A DNA stretch of 64,000 nucleotides. Origin: Hydnum rufescens UP504. Its lineage: Eukaryota; Basidiomycota; Agaricomycetes; Cantharellales; Hydnaceae. How positions within the stretch are numbered: the first letter of the stretch is position 1; every line of letters starts with the position of its first letter. A program made the position numbers and the translations under genes. This document shows positions 1-12,202 of this stretch, piece after piece. The DNA is taken from positions 82,663 through 146,662 of the forward strand of contig MU128978.1 of assembly GCA_014904985.1 (NCBI GenBank). Reading direction: 5' to 3'. The notes under the pieces were generated by a model. The model searched no databases. It worked only from the letters and a program-made list of their open reading frames with translations, and was not told where the DNA came from.

Positions 1-1199
1 GATGGAACCCATACTGCCTCGAGTCTGCTGCACTGAGGAAGGGGGAGGAACCGCTCGCAGCATGTTTAAACAAAAACTGACGAGTCCTGACGGGGCTCTC
101 ATTGATCAGCGCGTTGAGGTCCGCCTAGGCATCGGAAGGACCGCTGTGAGCGACCTGGAGGCAAGAATTTAAGGGACCTTTGCAGAACTGTCATATCGGG
201 TGAAACTTACACTTGTATGCCGTGGCAAATCCGAGGGTCTGTTTGGTGGCGGTCAAGCCAGTGACAGAACCATGTTGGAAAACTATGTAATGCTATGGAG
301 GTCGGAATGATGGCATTGGTGAATGTCCCAGCAGAGGATCTCATCAAGGACCTCGTACCTGTTCACCACTGGCGTTAGATCCATCACTGGAGCGAGAAAT
401 CCTCGGGATCTCGACGACTAGATAACCCCAGGTACCGCCAGGGTAGCCAGAAGATCAGATCGTACGTCGTGTGAAAGCCACAAGAGCATGAAATTGAACT
501 TACTACGGGAAGGGCCGCGAAAAACGAAATGCGCAATCCGCTCGTCGAACACACCCCCTCTCCGATCGCAAGGCACGCCATCCTTGTCGAAGCACGATCA
601 AGAAGGCGTAACCCGTTGGGCACAGTGGATCTACCTGCCACAGCAACAACTGAGCCCCTAATATTATGTGATCAATTCCTACTCTGGTAAGCATCAGAAT
701 GTTCCGGGGGGTGAAAGACGTGAATATCACAGTCGGTGGAAGAAATATAATGAATGTGTAGAAGGATTGGTCAAGACGCGTTTGACGTCGTACAAGGGGC
801 TTGATACACAGTTTCGGGCGGGGGAAATCAAAATCTCACGATCAGGGATCCCCGCCATGCCAAGATAAGCTTGCCCGACGCTGGAGCAAGATGAGTTATG
901 CCTTCCTCCTCATTCGTAACTGGGCAAGCGCCTCCGTGCCGCCCCACGATCATATCCACGCCACACAATGAGCATGGCGAGCGACGGAATCTCCCACCGC
1001 CGCCGCCAGGACTAGATCCGCGTCGCAGAGAACCCCGTACCCGCTTCGCCACCCTACCTCCACGGAATGGAATGAGTCTCGAACAGCGAACCGATCCTGA
1101 TCCGTCCCGTCCCGTCCGTGGTCCGCATCCACGCACGGAAGGCACGGAGGGAACTCAATTGCGATTTGTGAATATGGTGTCCGGCCAGACGTCTCGGAA

Positions 1200-1985
1200 T
1201 TCGCCGAGTAAACTATGGCTAGGCCATAATTATACTTGGAGCTTCTGGGGCCTGGCTTTCGTCATCTCGGAAAGAGAAGGGGTTCTGATGTTGTGGCACT
1301 CGCGGTGCTCGCCCACGTTGCATGTCCTGGCTACTTCAATCCGGCGACAACATCGGAAGCGTCATCACCTTCACTTCCACAGTGATCGTCTAGTGAAGCA
1401 GGTGCCAGGGAGAGTGGGGGGGATTGGTGAAGTGAGGATCCGATTCTGGATTAGGGTACGTTTCGCGGGCTTGAGCTGGAAGCCCTCTAGAAGATGGAAT
1501 GTATCGGCATGATCATCATCAATCACCCGGTCATTGGCATCAACTTGGAAGGTTTACCCGTTGGCCATCATTGTGCGATACTGGGCTATGGCAGTCCACA
1601 GAACTAGCCACATCCAGAGTCCCGTCTCTCACTTATAGGGCAGCTTAGTAGATGCGTCGAGCTGATCAGAATGCGATGAACTCCCGCAAGTACCTGGTGA
1701 CGTTGAGAGCTCCCCAAATGGTAACTAGACCAGCCAGTAGGTTTGCGACTATGAGTAGCCAGGAATTTGGTGTGCAAACGTGGATTTAACAGTGAAATTC
1801 AGAATCGAAGGGGATTGTGAGACAGTAGATGTTCATAATGACCAGGAATTAATGGGGATGGTATTCACAGTCGCTCATCAGCGGGGGTAGAGCAATATTT
1901 ATCATTTCCTCGCAGTAGCGCGGAAACCATGCGCCCCAGAAGGCATAGAAGACGTATTGCGTATTGGAACTGGGCTTCAAATGCT
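1200..1985 (-). pseudogene. possible remnant of a membrane protein, unidentified
   Basis: On the minus strand several hydrophobic stretches line up: one near 1965-1880 rich in aromatic residues (VFYAFWGAWFPRYCEEM), one near 1775-1680 (SWLLIVANLLAGLVTIWGAL) and one near 1618-1563 (LWMWLVLWTAIAQY). They read like transmembrane helices separated by stop codons or short introns. No continuous reading frame, start or family motif was found, and I do not recognise the family. It could be a multi-exon membrane protein gene whose introns I cannot place, a decayed copy, or chance. The rest of 1-2350 holds no gene that I can support. Confidence 0.25.
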
Positions 1986-2143
1986 ACTGGTGGTCAGAGT
2001 GGCCATTTCACCTCTCCACCCTGAATTATAACCCATCACTGCCTGGGTCAATTCCTGTTGCAAGCCGAGGGAGGATTGCGACAAGCCGAGGGTGGCGTTT
2101 GTACGAGGAGGCACTCAGGGACCTTAGATGGAATTCGGGTCGA

Positions 2144-2180
2144 CCTTGTTAGGTAGGTTTCCACCACCTACCTAACAAGG
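2144..2180. repeat. perfect 15-bp inverted repeat (hairpin)
   Basis: The arms 2144-2158 (CCTTGTTAGGTAGGT) and 2166-2180 are exact reverse complements around a 7-bp spacer. It lies about 180 bp beyond the end of the broken oxidoreductase on the minus strand. It could act as a 3' hairpin or be the tip of a small inverted-repeat element. No target-site duplication was seen. Confidence 0.7.
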
Positions 2181-2357
2181 AATCCATGTGTACCTATCTC
2201 GATTCGGAGGGGGCTTCAAGAAGCAGAATTTCACAAAAGAATCAACCCTCCAACCGTTCCATCCTTGAATATTTTGGAGCACTTGAAATACACATCTGGC
2301 TCTATTTATAAGCCATTTGGACCCACCATCCGCCGCACATTAAATCTACCGCAAGTG

Positions 2358-4330
2358 TCAAATCACCAGCCATCCCAAATGGATCCGCAGTGCTACATAC
2401 CGTGTAGGATCATATTTTCGATAAATCTCTTTCAACTTCTCGTACCCACTGTAAGTCGTCAACGCATCCTGGACATCTTCCGACTCGTTGAGATAGAGAG
2501 GAAGGCCTGGAGACCGAGGGATCCTGGAAAAATCCAAACGGTCGTGAATACACGAACCTACGGCATGAAGTGGGAAGGGGGCTGGCTGTAGTGGAAACCC
2601 ACTCGTGATATAGTCGATCGAGCCCAGCACGGAGCGATTGGCTTATCTTCGTGACCCCTAGGGGAAGGATCGATCCTATAACCAAACTGTATGGATGACG
2701 TGGGAATTCATAGAGTGACGCGTAGATTACTAGAGGGAGGAAAGCTCACTATCCAAATGCTCCTGTAGAAGAAGAGCAAAGAGTTACTGTGAGTCCATAG
2801 ACCGAAAAGTGGGAAACAAAGAGAAGAAAAAGAAAAAAGTAAGCTGACCATTTGGTGGAGTGAAGGATGTACCACCATGGGCGCGACTGACATCGATTTG
2901 GCTCTGAAACACAGGTGTGATCACCAAAGCGGCAGTGGGAACTTCATCCTTGAAACTGGTGGAGAAGTTGAGCCAGTTGTTGTAGGATTTTGCGAATAAA
3001 CCTTGACCCGGGTAAAGCGTAGAGCCCCCATACTTGTAGGGGTTATTAGAGATATTATATGAGCGAGTGCCGGTCGAAGCAGAGCCAAGAAAAAAATATG
3101 TTCGACGTACCACATTCTGGAATGACAGTAAAGGGCGTCGATGAGCGCGCGAAAATGTATGTATAAAAGCAGAAACATCCATACCACGTTCGTCGCCCGA
3201 GGTCCTATCCCTGGGGCCTGTGCCCGTGAAGGCACTTTGCTCACCTCGTTGTAGCTCAAAGGTCCAAGATTCGTTGCAACAGCAGGGATGGCCAAGAACT
3301 CGGCGAACACCTGTTTTGAATTGTGCCTCCGTGCCGTTGTAGAAGAGCGCCGCAGCCGCGGCTGTCGTGAAGGTGCCCGAGACATTCGAATAAGTTACTA
3401 CAGTGACGATCACTAGACACAAAATAGTGATGAGGTAGTGTTCATGTAACGTTGAAACCTTTCTAAGTCTCTCTTACCAGTGTTAGGATCCTTGTTCGAA
3501 TAAATGAGCTGAATGTGTGGAGTATCAGGGGACAATATTCTAGCCAGCGCGTTCAAGTCGACTTACGGCATCGATAGCTTTCACGACTGCTGCCGACGTT
3601 GGGCCCACATACTAAGGGAAGTGGCGTTAAATTGGGTTGCGATCTCCCAGCGCTATGACTGGATCATCCAGGAGAGGGCGGTACGCACATTAATGGAACC
3701 GCCCCAGTATGTCTTATCTGCAGCCGTCCCAACATGGATCGCATCCACTTCATATCTCGTCACAATTCCAAAACGACTACCCCCGCCTTTCAATGCGGTG
3801 AAGAGATCCGAGTACTCATTCGTGGCGGTGGCAGTGACGAGCCGGCCATTTGTCAGAACCACGTCGAGAGAGCGGAATCTATCGCATGCCCAGCCTTGAG
3901 AAGGGGATGGGAAACTAGGCCACCACCGAGAGCAAGACCGGAAAAACCAACAGCCCTGGAATTAGTGTTGCCACGACAGCTCTTGACTTTTAGCCCCCGA
4001 ATGTCAAACCGGCGTGCTGTTCTCGTACAAGCGTACAAGTCGCGTCGTATAAGTAGTCGACAAATGAAGTCATGTGCGGGAATCGCCGAGTCGTGCCGCC
4101 ACAAGTACTCTTGTTATGCTATTCTGGGTGTTGATATATCCTCTAGCCATTGTGGATTCTCTATGGCCACGACATTATTCTGCAATGGAGCCTATGGGCT
4201 GCCCCAATATTTTGTGCTATTTACCAATAATGATCTTGACATACCTTGCGCATGCCTCAGTGAAGCCCTCACCAGAAGTATCGAATGTAGGAATGAATAT
4301 CAGGGGTATAATAGGGTCGGTTTTTAAGAT
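2358..4330 (-). pseudogene. FAD-binding PCMH-type (berberine-bridge-like) oxidoreductase, broken
   Basis: The pieces match a fungal FAD-linked oxidoreductase, usually a secreted enzyme of about 500 residues with a covalently bound flavin. Visible in order on the minus strand: the SGLALGGGL segment of the FAD-binding domain (about 3935), GWACDRFRSLDVVL (about 3890), SDLFTALKGGGSRFGIVTRY (about 3790), SNVSGTFTTAAAALFYNG-type and FAEFLAIPA segments (3390-3270), SFKDEVPTAALVITPV (about 2935) and a C-terminal LKEIYRKYDPT (about 2420). Introns are likely near 3170-3107 and 3098-3040. The reading frame slips at about 3906-3916, and again at the TTTT run 3314-3317, where removing one base restores the family sequence. 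No start codon or signal peptide could be placed. It is a decayed gene or one hit by sequencing indels; the family call is firm, the gene model is not. Confidence 0.72.
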
Positions 4331-6927
4331 ATGTGGGGTAAGTGTACGGTACCTATGAGCGTATTCTTTGAAAAGAAATAACGGTCAGTTCCAACTTCTG
4401 CTGACCAATCTTTCTCATTCGCAATCTCGTTTTGAACTGGTATGAGCCGGTTTCACTTGTGGATTTCAAGTTTGCAATCCTTGAATCTCCAATTAGTGAT
4501 TGGAGCAAGCTATAACAGGGCCCCTTCGAGCCCATATCCGGGGGTCCCTGAGGCCGAATGCAGCAACCCAGAATTTTTACTACCATAAAAGGTAATATCC
4601 CATGGACCGGAACTAGCCGTGAGGAACGCCGGATTAGGATGGCATTATATACACGAGAAACTAACTCTAATTGTATTTGTTGCTATGGTGTGGTGGTAAT
4701 GTGCAAAAAGCAGTATATGGTTTTTTGCATTGCCCGGTTCGAAACCTGCGTAAGTCAAGAGTTCAAATTAAGCGCCTAGCCTGCTACTCCGGCGTGAAGC
4801 ATGCGAGGGCGTTCAGGAAGCCTCCTATTAGGGTATTATAGGCGTTATATCAACTCCCCATTCATCCCCCATACGAACCACCCTTGCGTGCGTGAGAAGT
4901 CAGAAATTTCCTTTTTTGGAGATTCCCATTATCTTCTTCAAATTCACCCGGGACCTCTCAATTAGCTTTAAATTATAACTAGTCTACTTCTGTCCATGTT
5001 ATGGACCTGAACTCCGTATTTACAGACTTACACACACCCTTCCAGATGTTGCTCAACTCGGAGGCAACCCGCGGCCACACCCGGTCACACGTCACAAGGG
5101 CCTGTGGCTTATGTAATCATTACGTGTGAGATGTTAAGGTCACAACACTAGCCGGCTTGCTTAGTTTCGCTTGAAAATCTTGTGGCTTTGGCCCCATCTT
5201 CTCACAGTCCTGACACCTAGGTCATGCCTGTTTGTCACTGGACGCCAGTTCAATATGAAGTGAAATCAAAATTGGAAACGGAAGAAATAAAATGAGTAAG
5301 ATTGGTAAGCAGAATGCAAATTAGGTAATTCGACCTGGATATTATTACTTTTCAACCGATGTGCTCATAGGTACCGTATCGGGTAGCAGTGCCTCCTCGA
5401 TCGTAATGTGCACCTGGACCTGTAGGGCTCCAGGATGCCTACGGTTGGAGAGGAGGTATGTTCGAATAGCGTACTTGGTGTTTTTCCTTTCTTTTCGGCC
5501 TTTTGCGTAGTGCGGGCAACACCCGGATGCAATTCGGCCCTATACTGTTTTTTGCTTCAGCGCTACATTCTAGGTTACAAAACACTAGCAAAACCCAGCC
5601 AACGATCCGCACACAGACAAGTACGCCCCAGATAACATGTACTCCATGACTACGAAACGATGACCAGAGGAAAACATGGCACCACTCCGCTGCGGTGGGT
5701 GTATGGCGATCTAAGGTGCCCCCCAAATAGTGTGTTCGCACAAAAAGAGCAGCACAGCTGGTCTTTTGGCATGACTTCTGATTCTAAAGTCACTAATCTA
5801 ATTTACACGCAGCGTAGGGCACAATACGATGCGAAACCCGATCCAAGAACCCGCATAAATGCGTATGCAAAACATACGCGTAAATATCCGCACGAGTGTT
5901 CGCAAATTCCTGCCCGAGAACATGCAACATGGCCACAAAACGACTGGAGGAGGAGAACGTGGGACCACACCCCACTGCGGGGTGGGTGTGGTGGATAAGG
6001 TGAGCCCCCCCGAATTGGTGTGTCCGCGCAAAATGATTAGCTATGCTAGTCTCTTGTGCATTTTTGAGCTTTAATTAATGTATTCTACTCGACGCTCGAC
6101 GCTCTAGATTACAAAATACGACTTGCAAACATGCCTATCATATACCGGAGGCCCGCGGGTGAGTCATAAGCGCAGGCTAACAATGAGGCGAGCCAAATTT
6201 CGGCGGTGGATTGTACGCTTGTTAGGAACTTGTTTTAAATCGGCTGATGGGGCTAATGATGACCGAACTGACGATCTACCATCGCCTCCAAGATCATTGC
6301 TTGTCGAACCTTCCCTCTCACTGACGTTCGGGAGGATATCGTGTCTGTATCGCCGGCTGCATTTAATTTCGGACAGTTCGAGCGACGACGACCCCTGGGA
6401 ATTGTGGGTTCTGGATGATCGGGGATGACCTCATGCACACGCACGAAGAATATTCCTCTTTCCCATGTGAGATCGGGAAAATACTGAAACTGTCGCTATT
6501 TGATCTAGCATCTTGATTTCGATAATTCTCGGGTCGGTGCCGTGAACCTTGATAAGACGGGGTGTTGGATCCATTTGGGGCTGCGATGGATGTCCGGTTG
6601 CTGTTTGCCCCCGGGGGGAGGGTGGTTACGAGAGGGTATTAAACTTTCAGTTGAGCGGACTATTATATATATGTTCTTTCCCTGGAAAGTTAATCGCAGT
6701 TAGCCAAAAAAAAAATCGGAAAGAGCACTGGATCACACATCTGGGGGAATACTCTCAATATCTGTATCAGCAATGGGTCGTTTTCCTATTCCGTGATTCT
6801 CGAAAGTGGTTCCCCCATTCCCGTATGTTTCGTAGCCCCACGCGCTCAGAAGGTCAAGTATCTGTACAAGTAGAAATTGGTGTCCAAACAGGTGCAAACA
6901 GATTTCTAATATTAGATCCGAAGACCT
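4331..6927. other. gene-free stretch
   Basis: No reading frame here carries a recognisable domain, and short open frames occur on both strands without codon or motif support. The only structure seen is the diverged direct repeat at 5681-6031. A T-loop-like string near 4735 does not fold into a tRNA. Confidence 0.5.
5681..6031. repeat. diverged direct repeat, two copies of about 68 bp
   Basis: Copy A (5681-5748) and copy B (5964-6031) align over most of their length: an accac-rich start, GGTGGGTGT, AAGGTG, a run of six or seven C, then GTGTGT-CGC-CAAAA. By eye they are about 80 percent identical. A second shared motif (CTAG-TTACAAAA) occurs before copy A near 5570 and after copy B near 6106. 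This suggests remains of a larger tandem or interspersed repeat. No coding potential was recognised. Confidence 0.55.
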
Positions 6928-8279
6928 ATGGCGTCTCTGTGGCACGAAACCCCACTATTGTATTCCGATAGCATCTCCTCTCGGCTGGGGTGTGATGTAT
7001 ACCTCAAACTCGAAGTCCGTGTGCCTGCTGCCCTGGTATTTGCCTGTAGACCAACAGATCTCTTAGACATTTCAGCCCCCACAATCTTTCAAATACCGCG
7101 GGCAGTCGCTCTTTGTCCAGGAGGCCTTGAGCGAACATGGTCCTGAAGTCCACCTTGTTATCGCATCCGGAGGAAACGCTGCGCTTGCCCTGGCCCATGC
7201 GTGCTGTGCTCTTCAGGTTAGATGCACTGTGTTCATCACGGAACCAGCAGCCAGGAAGGCTATGTTGGATAGTCTCAGTCGCCTTCAGGCCGATGTCATT
7301 GTCTTTGGCCAAGACTACGTTGAGGCTTTGCGAGAGGCCGAAGGCTTTGCCGCTACAGATGAGAAAATGTAAGCTTATCCTATGCGAGCATGTCCGAGTC
7401 CACAGTTGGGTCCATACGTCACGCTTATTTTCCAGTGTAATGGTTCCAGCTTACGATCACCCAATTCTATGGAAAGGTATCTCCTCGATGATATCCGAAA
7501 TTGCAGAGCAGTTGCCCGAGGCCGCATCTCCCCCCGATGCGATCCTTTGCAGCGTCGGTGGAGGCTCGCTTTTAGGAGGTACACTTCTTGGCTCTGCTTC
7601 CCAGGGATGGGATGACGGTAATGTATCATGTTCTTCGGCGGTGCACTGCACGCACGCTCAAGTCATCTGTAGTCCACGTCGTCGCTCTAGAAACGCAAGG
7701 CGGCGATTCATTCTATCATCTCTGTTCTATCCACCGAATCTGCATCAGCATACTCTCCCCGCAGGCGTAACGTCGACTGTCTCGTCTGAGCATGGTGTCA
7801 CAATCGCCACGTTCTCGGCAGTAACCACCCTCGCTACATCCCTTGCCGCGACGGCGTCAGCTGGCAGTGTAATCAAGATGGCTGTTGACCACAGGGAAAA
7901 TGGACGAGGCGGCTTGACCTGCGTTACGGTCCCGGACGAGTTGAGCATGTATGCAGCTCTTGAATTTGCTGGTAAGCACGCTCCCCTATCTTCATCTTGT
8001 TTTCTGATTGAGTCGGACAACTTTTCAGATGAACATAAACTCCTCGTTGAATTAGCTGCATCCACGACCCTCACCCCAATCTATTCACCTGTCCTCTTCG
8101 ATGGTATATTTGGGGATACTCTGCAGCCAGTCTCAGGTCAGAGGCGAACACTCGTCTTTATCGTGTGTGGAGGCTCCAAAGTGTCTCTTGCGGATATGGC
8201 GTCCTATCGCGCTCATTTAGAACAAATGGATGGGACTATGGGGCAGGCTTGGGTTGATGGATTTGCTGTTGCATTATGA
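6928..8279 (+). CDS. L-serine/L-threonine dehydratase (PLP-dependent)
   Basis: Converts serine to pyruvate, or threonine to 2-oxobutyrate, and ammonia. It belongs to the tryptophan-synthase-beta fold of PLP enzymes (catabolic type, like yeast Cha1). The start at 6928 opens the usual HETPLLYSDSISSRLGCDVYLKLE segment. Exons are about 6928-7014, 7076-7368 and 7436-7617, then a less certain part, and a final part from about 7766 with an intron just before 8029. The PLP lysine lies in SFKYRG (about residue 34). The substrate loop is ASGGNA, and the phosphate-binding glycine loop reads VGGGSLLGG, with serine where relatives often have a fourth glycine. The end is VFIVCGG-K-VSL, as in the family. 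The first donor (GTCCGT) is weak, and the stretch 7660-7765 is hard to splice with certainty. The family is clear; which amino acid is preferred is not visible. Confidence 0.82.
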
Positions 8280-9776
8280 ATTGGTTGTCAAACTTCCACA
8301 TAGAGTGTAAAAGTCGATGGGTATCAAGCCTACTGTATGTTTAAAGTACGTGGTTTCGATGTTGTAACGTGCTCGTAGTGTTTTCTCTCTAGAGGATCAA
8401 GCCGAAATTTTTTGATTCGTCATGGTTCTGTCCTCGACTGCTCTGCATTTGAGCATGGATGCCCAGACTAAGGTACCACGCCTTCAGGGTTACATTTACC
8501 TTGATTCCAGGTAAACCGACCCCTACGGGGTGAATTTTCATTATCACTGTGATCGTATGTTGCAAGTCTCCATAAACCATGACTTCGCCCACTATTTCTT
8601 CAGAGACATCTTGATCCTAATGATCTTGATAGCCCCGAAGATCAAGAGCGCTGTGTATTACGGCGTTAGTGCGAATTGCCAGTGGATCATGAGACTTGTG
8701 AACCAGAGATAAGTTCGATATCTATGATGGTGTCTGGCAATGGTCTCCGCGGCAGCACATGTAGATAGAGCTGATTCCTGAAGCGGAAACTTGGTGCCAG
8801 CCGGATATGTTTTCGGGATAGAGCTGATAAATTGGCCTTACAGTACAGTATCGATTTCTTTACATATGGAGTATTTTTTGGGACGTTGATTACAGAGCGG
8901 CTTCGCACGGTTCCGCTGCATCTACATATATGCCTTACGACCGTGGTAAAATCCGTGTCGATAACCAATGTGGCGCATCAAATACACGACAGCGCTGCGG
9001 CTGGGATTTATTCTGGAAGCACAAAGATAAAGATCAGCACCCCTACAGATAGCAGCATTGTTGAGACAATTTAGAGGGAAGATCAGCCGGGCCTTTTGAG
9101 TAGGTCATTCAAACCCATCGATAGCGATCCGTGAACAATGCTATGCGCGTTCAAGCGGAGGTCGAGGATATGTAGCCAAACCACCGGTTTGGAATCATCA
9201 TAGAAACGCAACGAAACTGAAGAAAACCCCGAGCTCACCTTCTCGAGCCGTTTCTGGTGTAACGGAACCGTTCTTACAGTAACACCAAGAGCCGGAACGG
9301 AAGGCTGGTGGCAATCAAGGTTGATGGATTAGGGAGGCTGCTGCCGCATGCCTTCAAAAGCAGAGATAAAGAACCCTAAAACCTTCGAAAATCTGCCGTC
9401 CGCAAGCCAGTCATCTTGTTTCCTCAGAAGTGAAATACTGTACATCTCAACCAGATTTTTCCGTTTGTACGATTTGTGGAGCATGGTGGCGTAAGTGTCA
9501 GACGCTGGAGTGCTGCCAAGACCGAGTTATGTCAGCATTTAGCATAGCCCGCGGAGGTAACGTGAACTTCCCACCCAAGCATTTATAGTTGGGTGATCAC
9601 AGAGATCTCGGTCCACACTCCCTGGATTGGAAAAACCCATCTCTGTGCTCAGCCAAGCATGCCTCGTGAGCCAAACATCATCCAATAAAGCGTACCGCAC
9701 CTGACATCGATCCTTAGGCTCAGAATCTTCACCTCTCCTCCATGGGAATGTCTCTGAAACAAACAGTACCACTCCG
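8280..9776. other. intergenic, no gene recognised
   Basis: Only short open frames without motif support. A small hairpin-like stretch occurs around 9255-9290. The right part should contain the promoter of the calcium exchanger that starts at 9777. Confidence 0.5.
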
Positions 9777-12202
9777 ATGTCGCCCTTTATCGCGAGGCTT
9801 TATGGCGAGAACGAACCGTATGTAACGTCTCAACAACCATTGCAAGGGGCTGAGAATTATCGCAGTTCTTGGATCCGCTCGATGAAGTTTTTCCTCGGAA
9901 GCTGGATCGTGCGTGGCCAGAAAGATGCTCTATTTTAGGTCTCCTCGATTGATGCACTTTCATTCAGAATATACTGTTGCTTTTCATTCCGCTGAGCGGC
10001 ATGGCCCATTACCTTGTCTGGGATGCTGGTTTGCGTTTCTTATTCTCTTTTATCGCGATCATTCCGTTAGGTAAGGCTTCTCGCCGTGAAACATTCCGAA
10101 TGTCAATGTTTCTGCTGTCATATAGCTAGACTACTTGGGGAAGCGACTGGTGAATTCGGCATTTAAAGTTAGGATGAACACCCATTCATTGACGTACTTT
10201 TATTTCAGAACAGCTTTCTTTGCCACTTGGTGAACGAATTGGACTCTCCTTATCCATTGCTTCTAACGCTTCTATTTAGGTCAAACAATTGGTGGCTTGC
10301 TGAACGCAAGCTTCGGAAATGCGGTGCGTCGGGCTCCAGAAATCTGAACTAGATGAGCTTCGGAGTTCTGATTTGCTGTTAGGTCGAAATCATTGTGGGA
10401 ATAACTGCATTACTCCATGGTGGGTACAGTCTTATCTTTGCTCTCGGATCCATTTTTAATGTCCCGCAGGCGAAGTTAGAATTGTACAGACATCTGTTAG
10501 AGTTCTTTCCTTGTCTCTATATACGCATTGCTTTATTTTGAATCCCCCCTGAAGATGCTCGGATCAATTCTTTCCAACCTTTTGCTCGTCCTTGGCATGT
10601 CCTTCTTCGCCGGTGCGCCTTTTTCAGCGGCTTTGGAGTCTGTTAGCTTCAATTTTTTGTGATTCAGGTGGTCTTGTGACGCACGAAAATGAATTTTCAA
10701 CGACGGCTGCTCAAACGTAGGTTCTACGGCTGATTCATGCACGCAGGGTCGCAATTGACATGCACCCCCAGGTCAGCTTCGGTAGGTCCACCCGTCCAAT
10801 GACATATTGCCGCCACTTCTCACTTTTCTTTTCGTTTTCGAGCTTATGACACTATCATGCATCAGTAAGCTGCTTTCTTTCACTCCCAATTGTTCGATTT
10901 TGATCTGTTCGGGCCGTAGCTCTGATCATCCCTGCCGCATACCATGCCACAATGGAGGCTAAAGCTGATTCCACGCCCCCGCTTAGCAAGCTACTTGTGG
11001 CCCCCATGGTTGAGATAGACAACACCGCGGAGAGCGGCCTGCTTATCATTTCACGTGGCACATCTGTTCTCCTTCTCATGGTGTATGTTGGATACCTCGT
11101 GTTCCAGCTCAAGACCCATGCGGATTTGTTTCGCCCCCCTCCATCTCAAGCACAGGAAGAAGAAGAACAGGAAAGTATGAGTATGATTTCTGCCGCCATT
11201 TCGTGAGTGCCTTTATGATTAGATCGGAATTATTGGCTAGGGATCTGATGGGAACGTTGGTTGTACTCTAGTCTTTTGTCAGTTACTGTCATTACTTCCT
11301 TCTGTGCTGATTGGCGTGAGTTCTATATTCCTCAAAGCCAGAGAAGAGGTTTGGTGAAATCGCTATGCATAACACAGTCGTAGCTTCTATCGAGGAAACT
11401 GCAGAGAAATATGATATTCCAAAAACATTTATTGGCCTTATCCTGTTACCATTAGTTGTGAGCGCTTTCCTCTTCCTCCATTGCAGAGGCAAGTCGCGGT
11501 TATCTTACGCTCGGGATTAGGCAAATGCAGCGGAGCATGTCACAAGTGTCTGGATGGCGATGAAAAATAAAATGGAACTTACTATAGGGATAAGCCTTGG
11601 TAGTTCTATTGTGAGTACTGCGGCTATATCCTAGGGCTTTGTGGATGGGTGCTGAAAGCCCTTGGGTGACGTTGATTTGACAGCAAATTGCAGCGTTTGT
11701 CGTGCCACTACTAGTTATTGTCGGTTGGATGTGAACAGGGTTCCCCATCCATGAGAATAATTCCGCTATGCTAACCACTGCATTACAGAATCGACAGGGA
11801 CTTGACGCTATTTTTCGCCAACTTCGAGGTGCGTAAAGTATCTGAGCCTTGGGCGTCATGACATCTCAGAGGCAAATTGCATTCCTCGATGTTCAGACTA
11901 CCGTACTGTCCGTCAGCGTTCTCCTGGTCAACCTCCTCATCCAGTACGCATCCGGTTCTTAACATTTCTCCTCCTTTTCTAATTCGTGACTCCTAGGGAT
12001 GGAAAATCCAACTACATGGAGGGTTTGATGTCAGTTGCGGCCTCTTCCTGAAGAAATTCATCTCATTGACATTTTCGTGGGACGTGTGCAGGTTGATCAC
12101 GCTTTATATTGTGATCGCTCTAGCCTGTGAGCCGATAGGAGCGATGCTTTCCCCCGACGTTGTATTGATGTCCTTTTCGTTCTTTAGTTTGGGTATCCTG
12201 AG
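9777..12202 (+). CDS. vacuolar Ca2+/H+ exchanger (CAX family, Vcx1-like)
   Basis: An integral vacuolar membrane protein that moves Ca2+ into the vacuole in exchange for protons. Around 18 exons can be joined by eye with introns of 45-60 bp; the first are 9777-9908, 9968-10070, 10126-10149, 10209-10229, 10280-10323, 10383-10419, 10470-10495, 10555-10612 and 10668-10716. The first CAX repeat carries GNAVEIIVGI (the conserved GNAxE exchanger motif), and the second carries ANAAEHVTSVWMA. Other landmarks are LGEATEQLSL-like, THENEFSTTAAQ, VTVITSFCADW, FIGLILLPLVANAAEH and QDGKSNYMEG. The C-terminus IALAFWVS with a stop at 12202 is reached by splicing out about 12128-12188. Exon 10 (10772-10781) is only 10 bp. 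The start gives a short N-terminus (MSPFIARLYGENEPY) before SWIRSMKFFLGSW. Neighbours are unrelated. Confidence 0.9.

Noticed and set aside
898..1512. 204-codon open frame on the plus strand
   Set aside because: Composition is proline/arginine-rich without any domain; overlapping open frames exist on the other strand, and there is no splice or start support.
4700..4770. tRNA-like T-loop (GGTTCGAAACC)
   Set aside because: The flanking bases do not form T, anticodon or acceptor stems, so no tRNA can be drawn.
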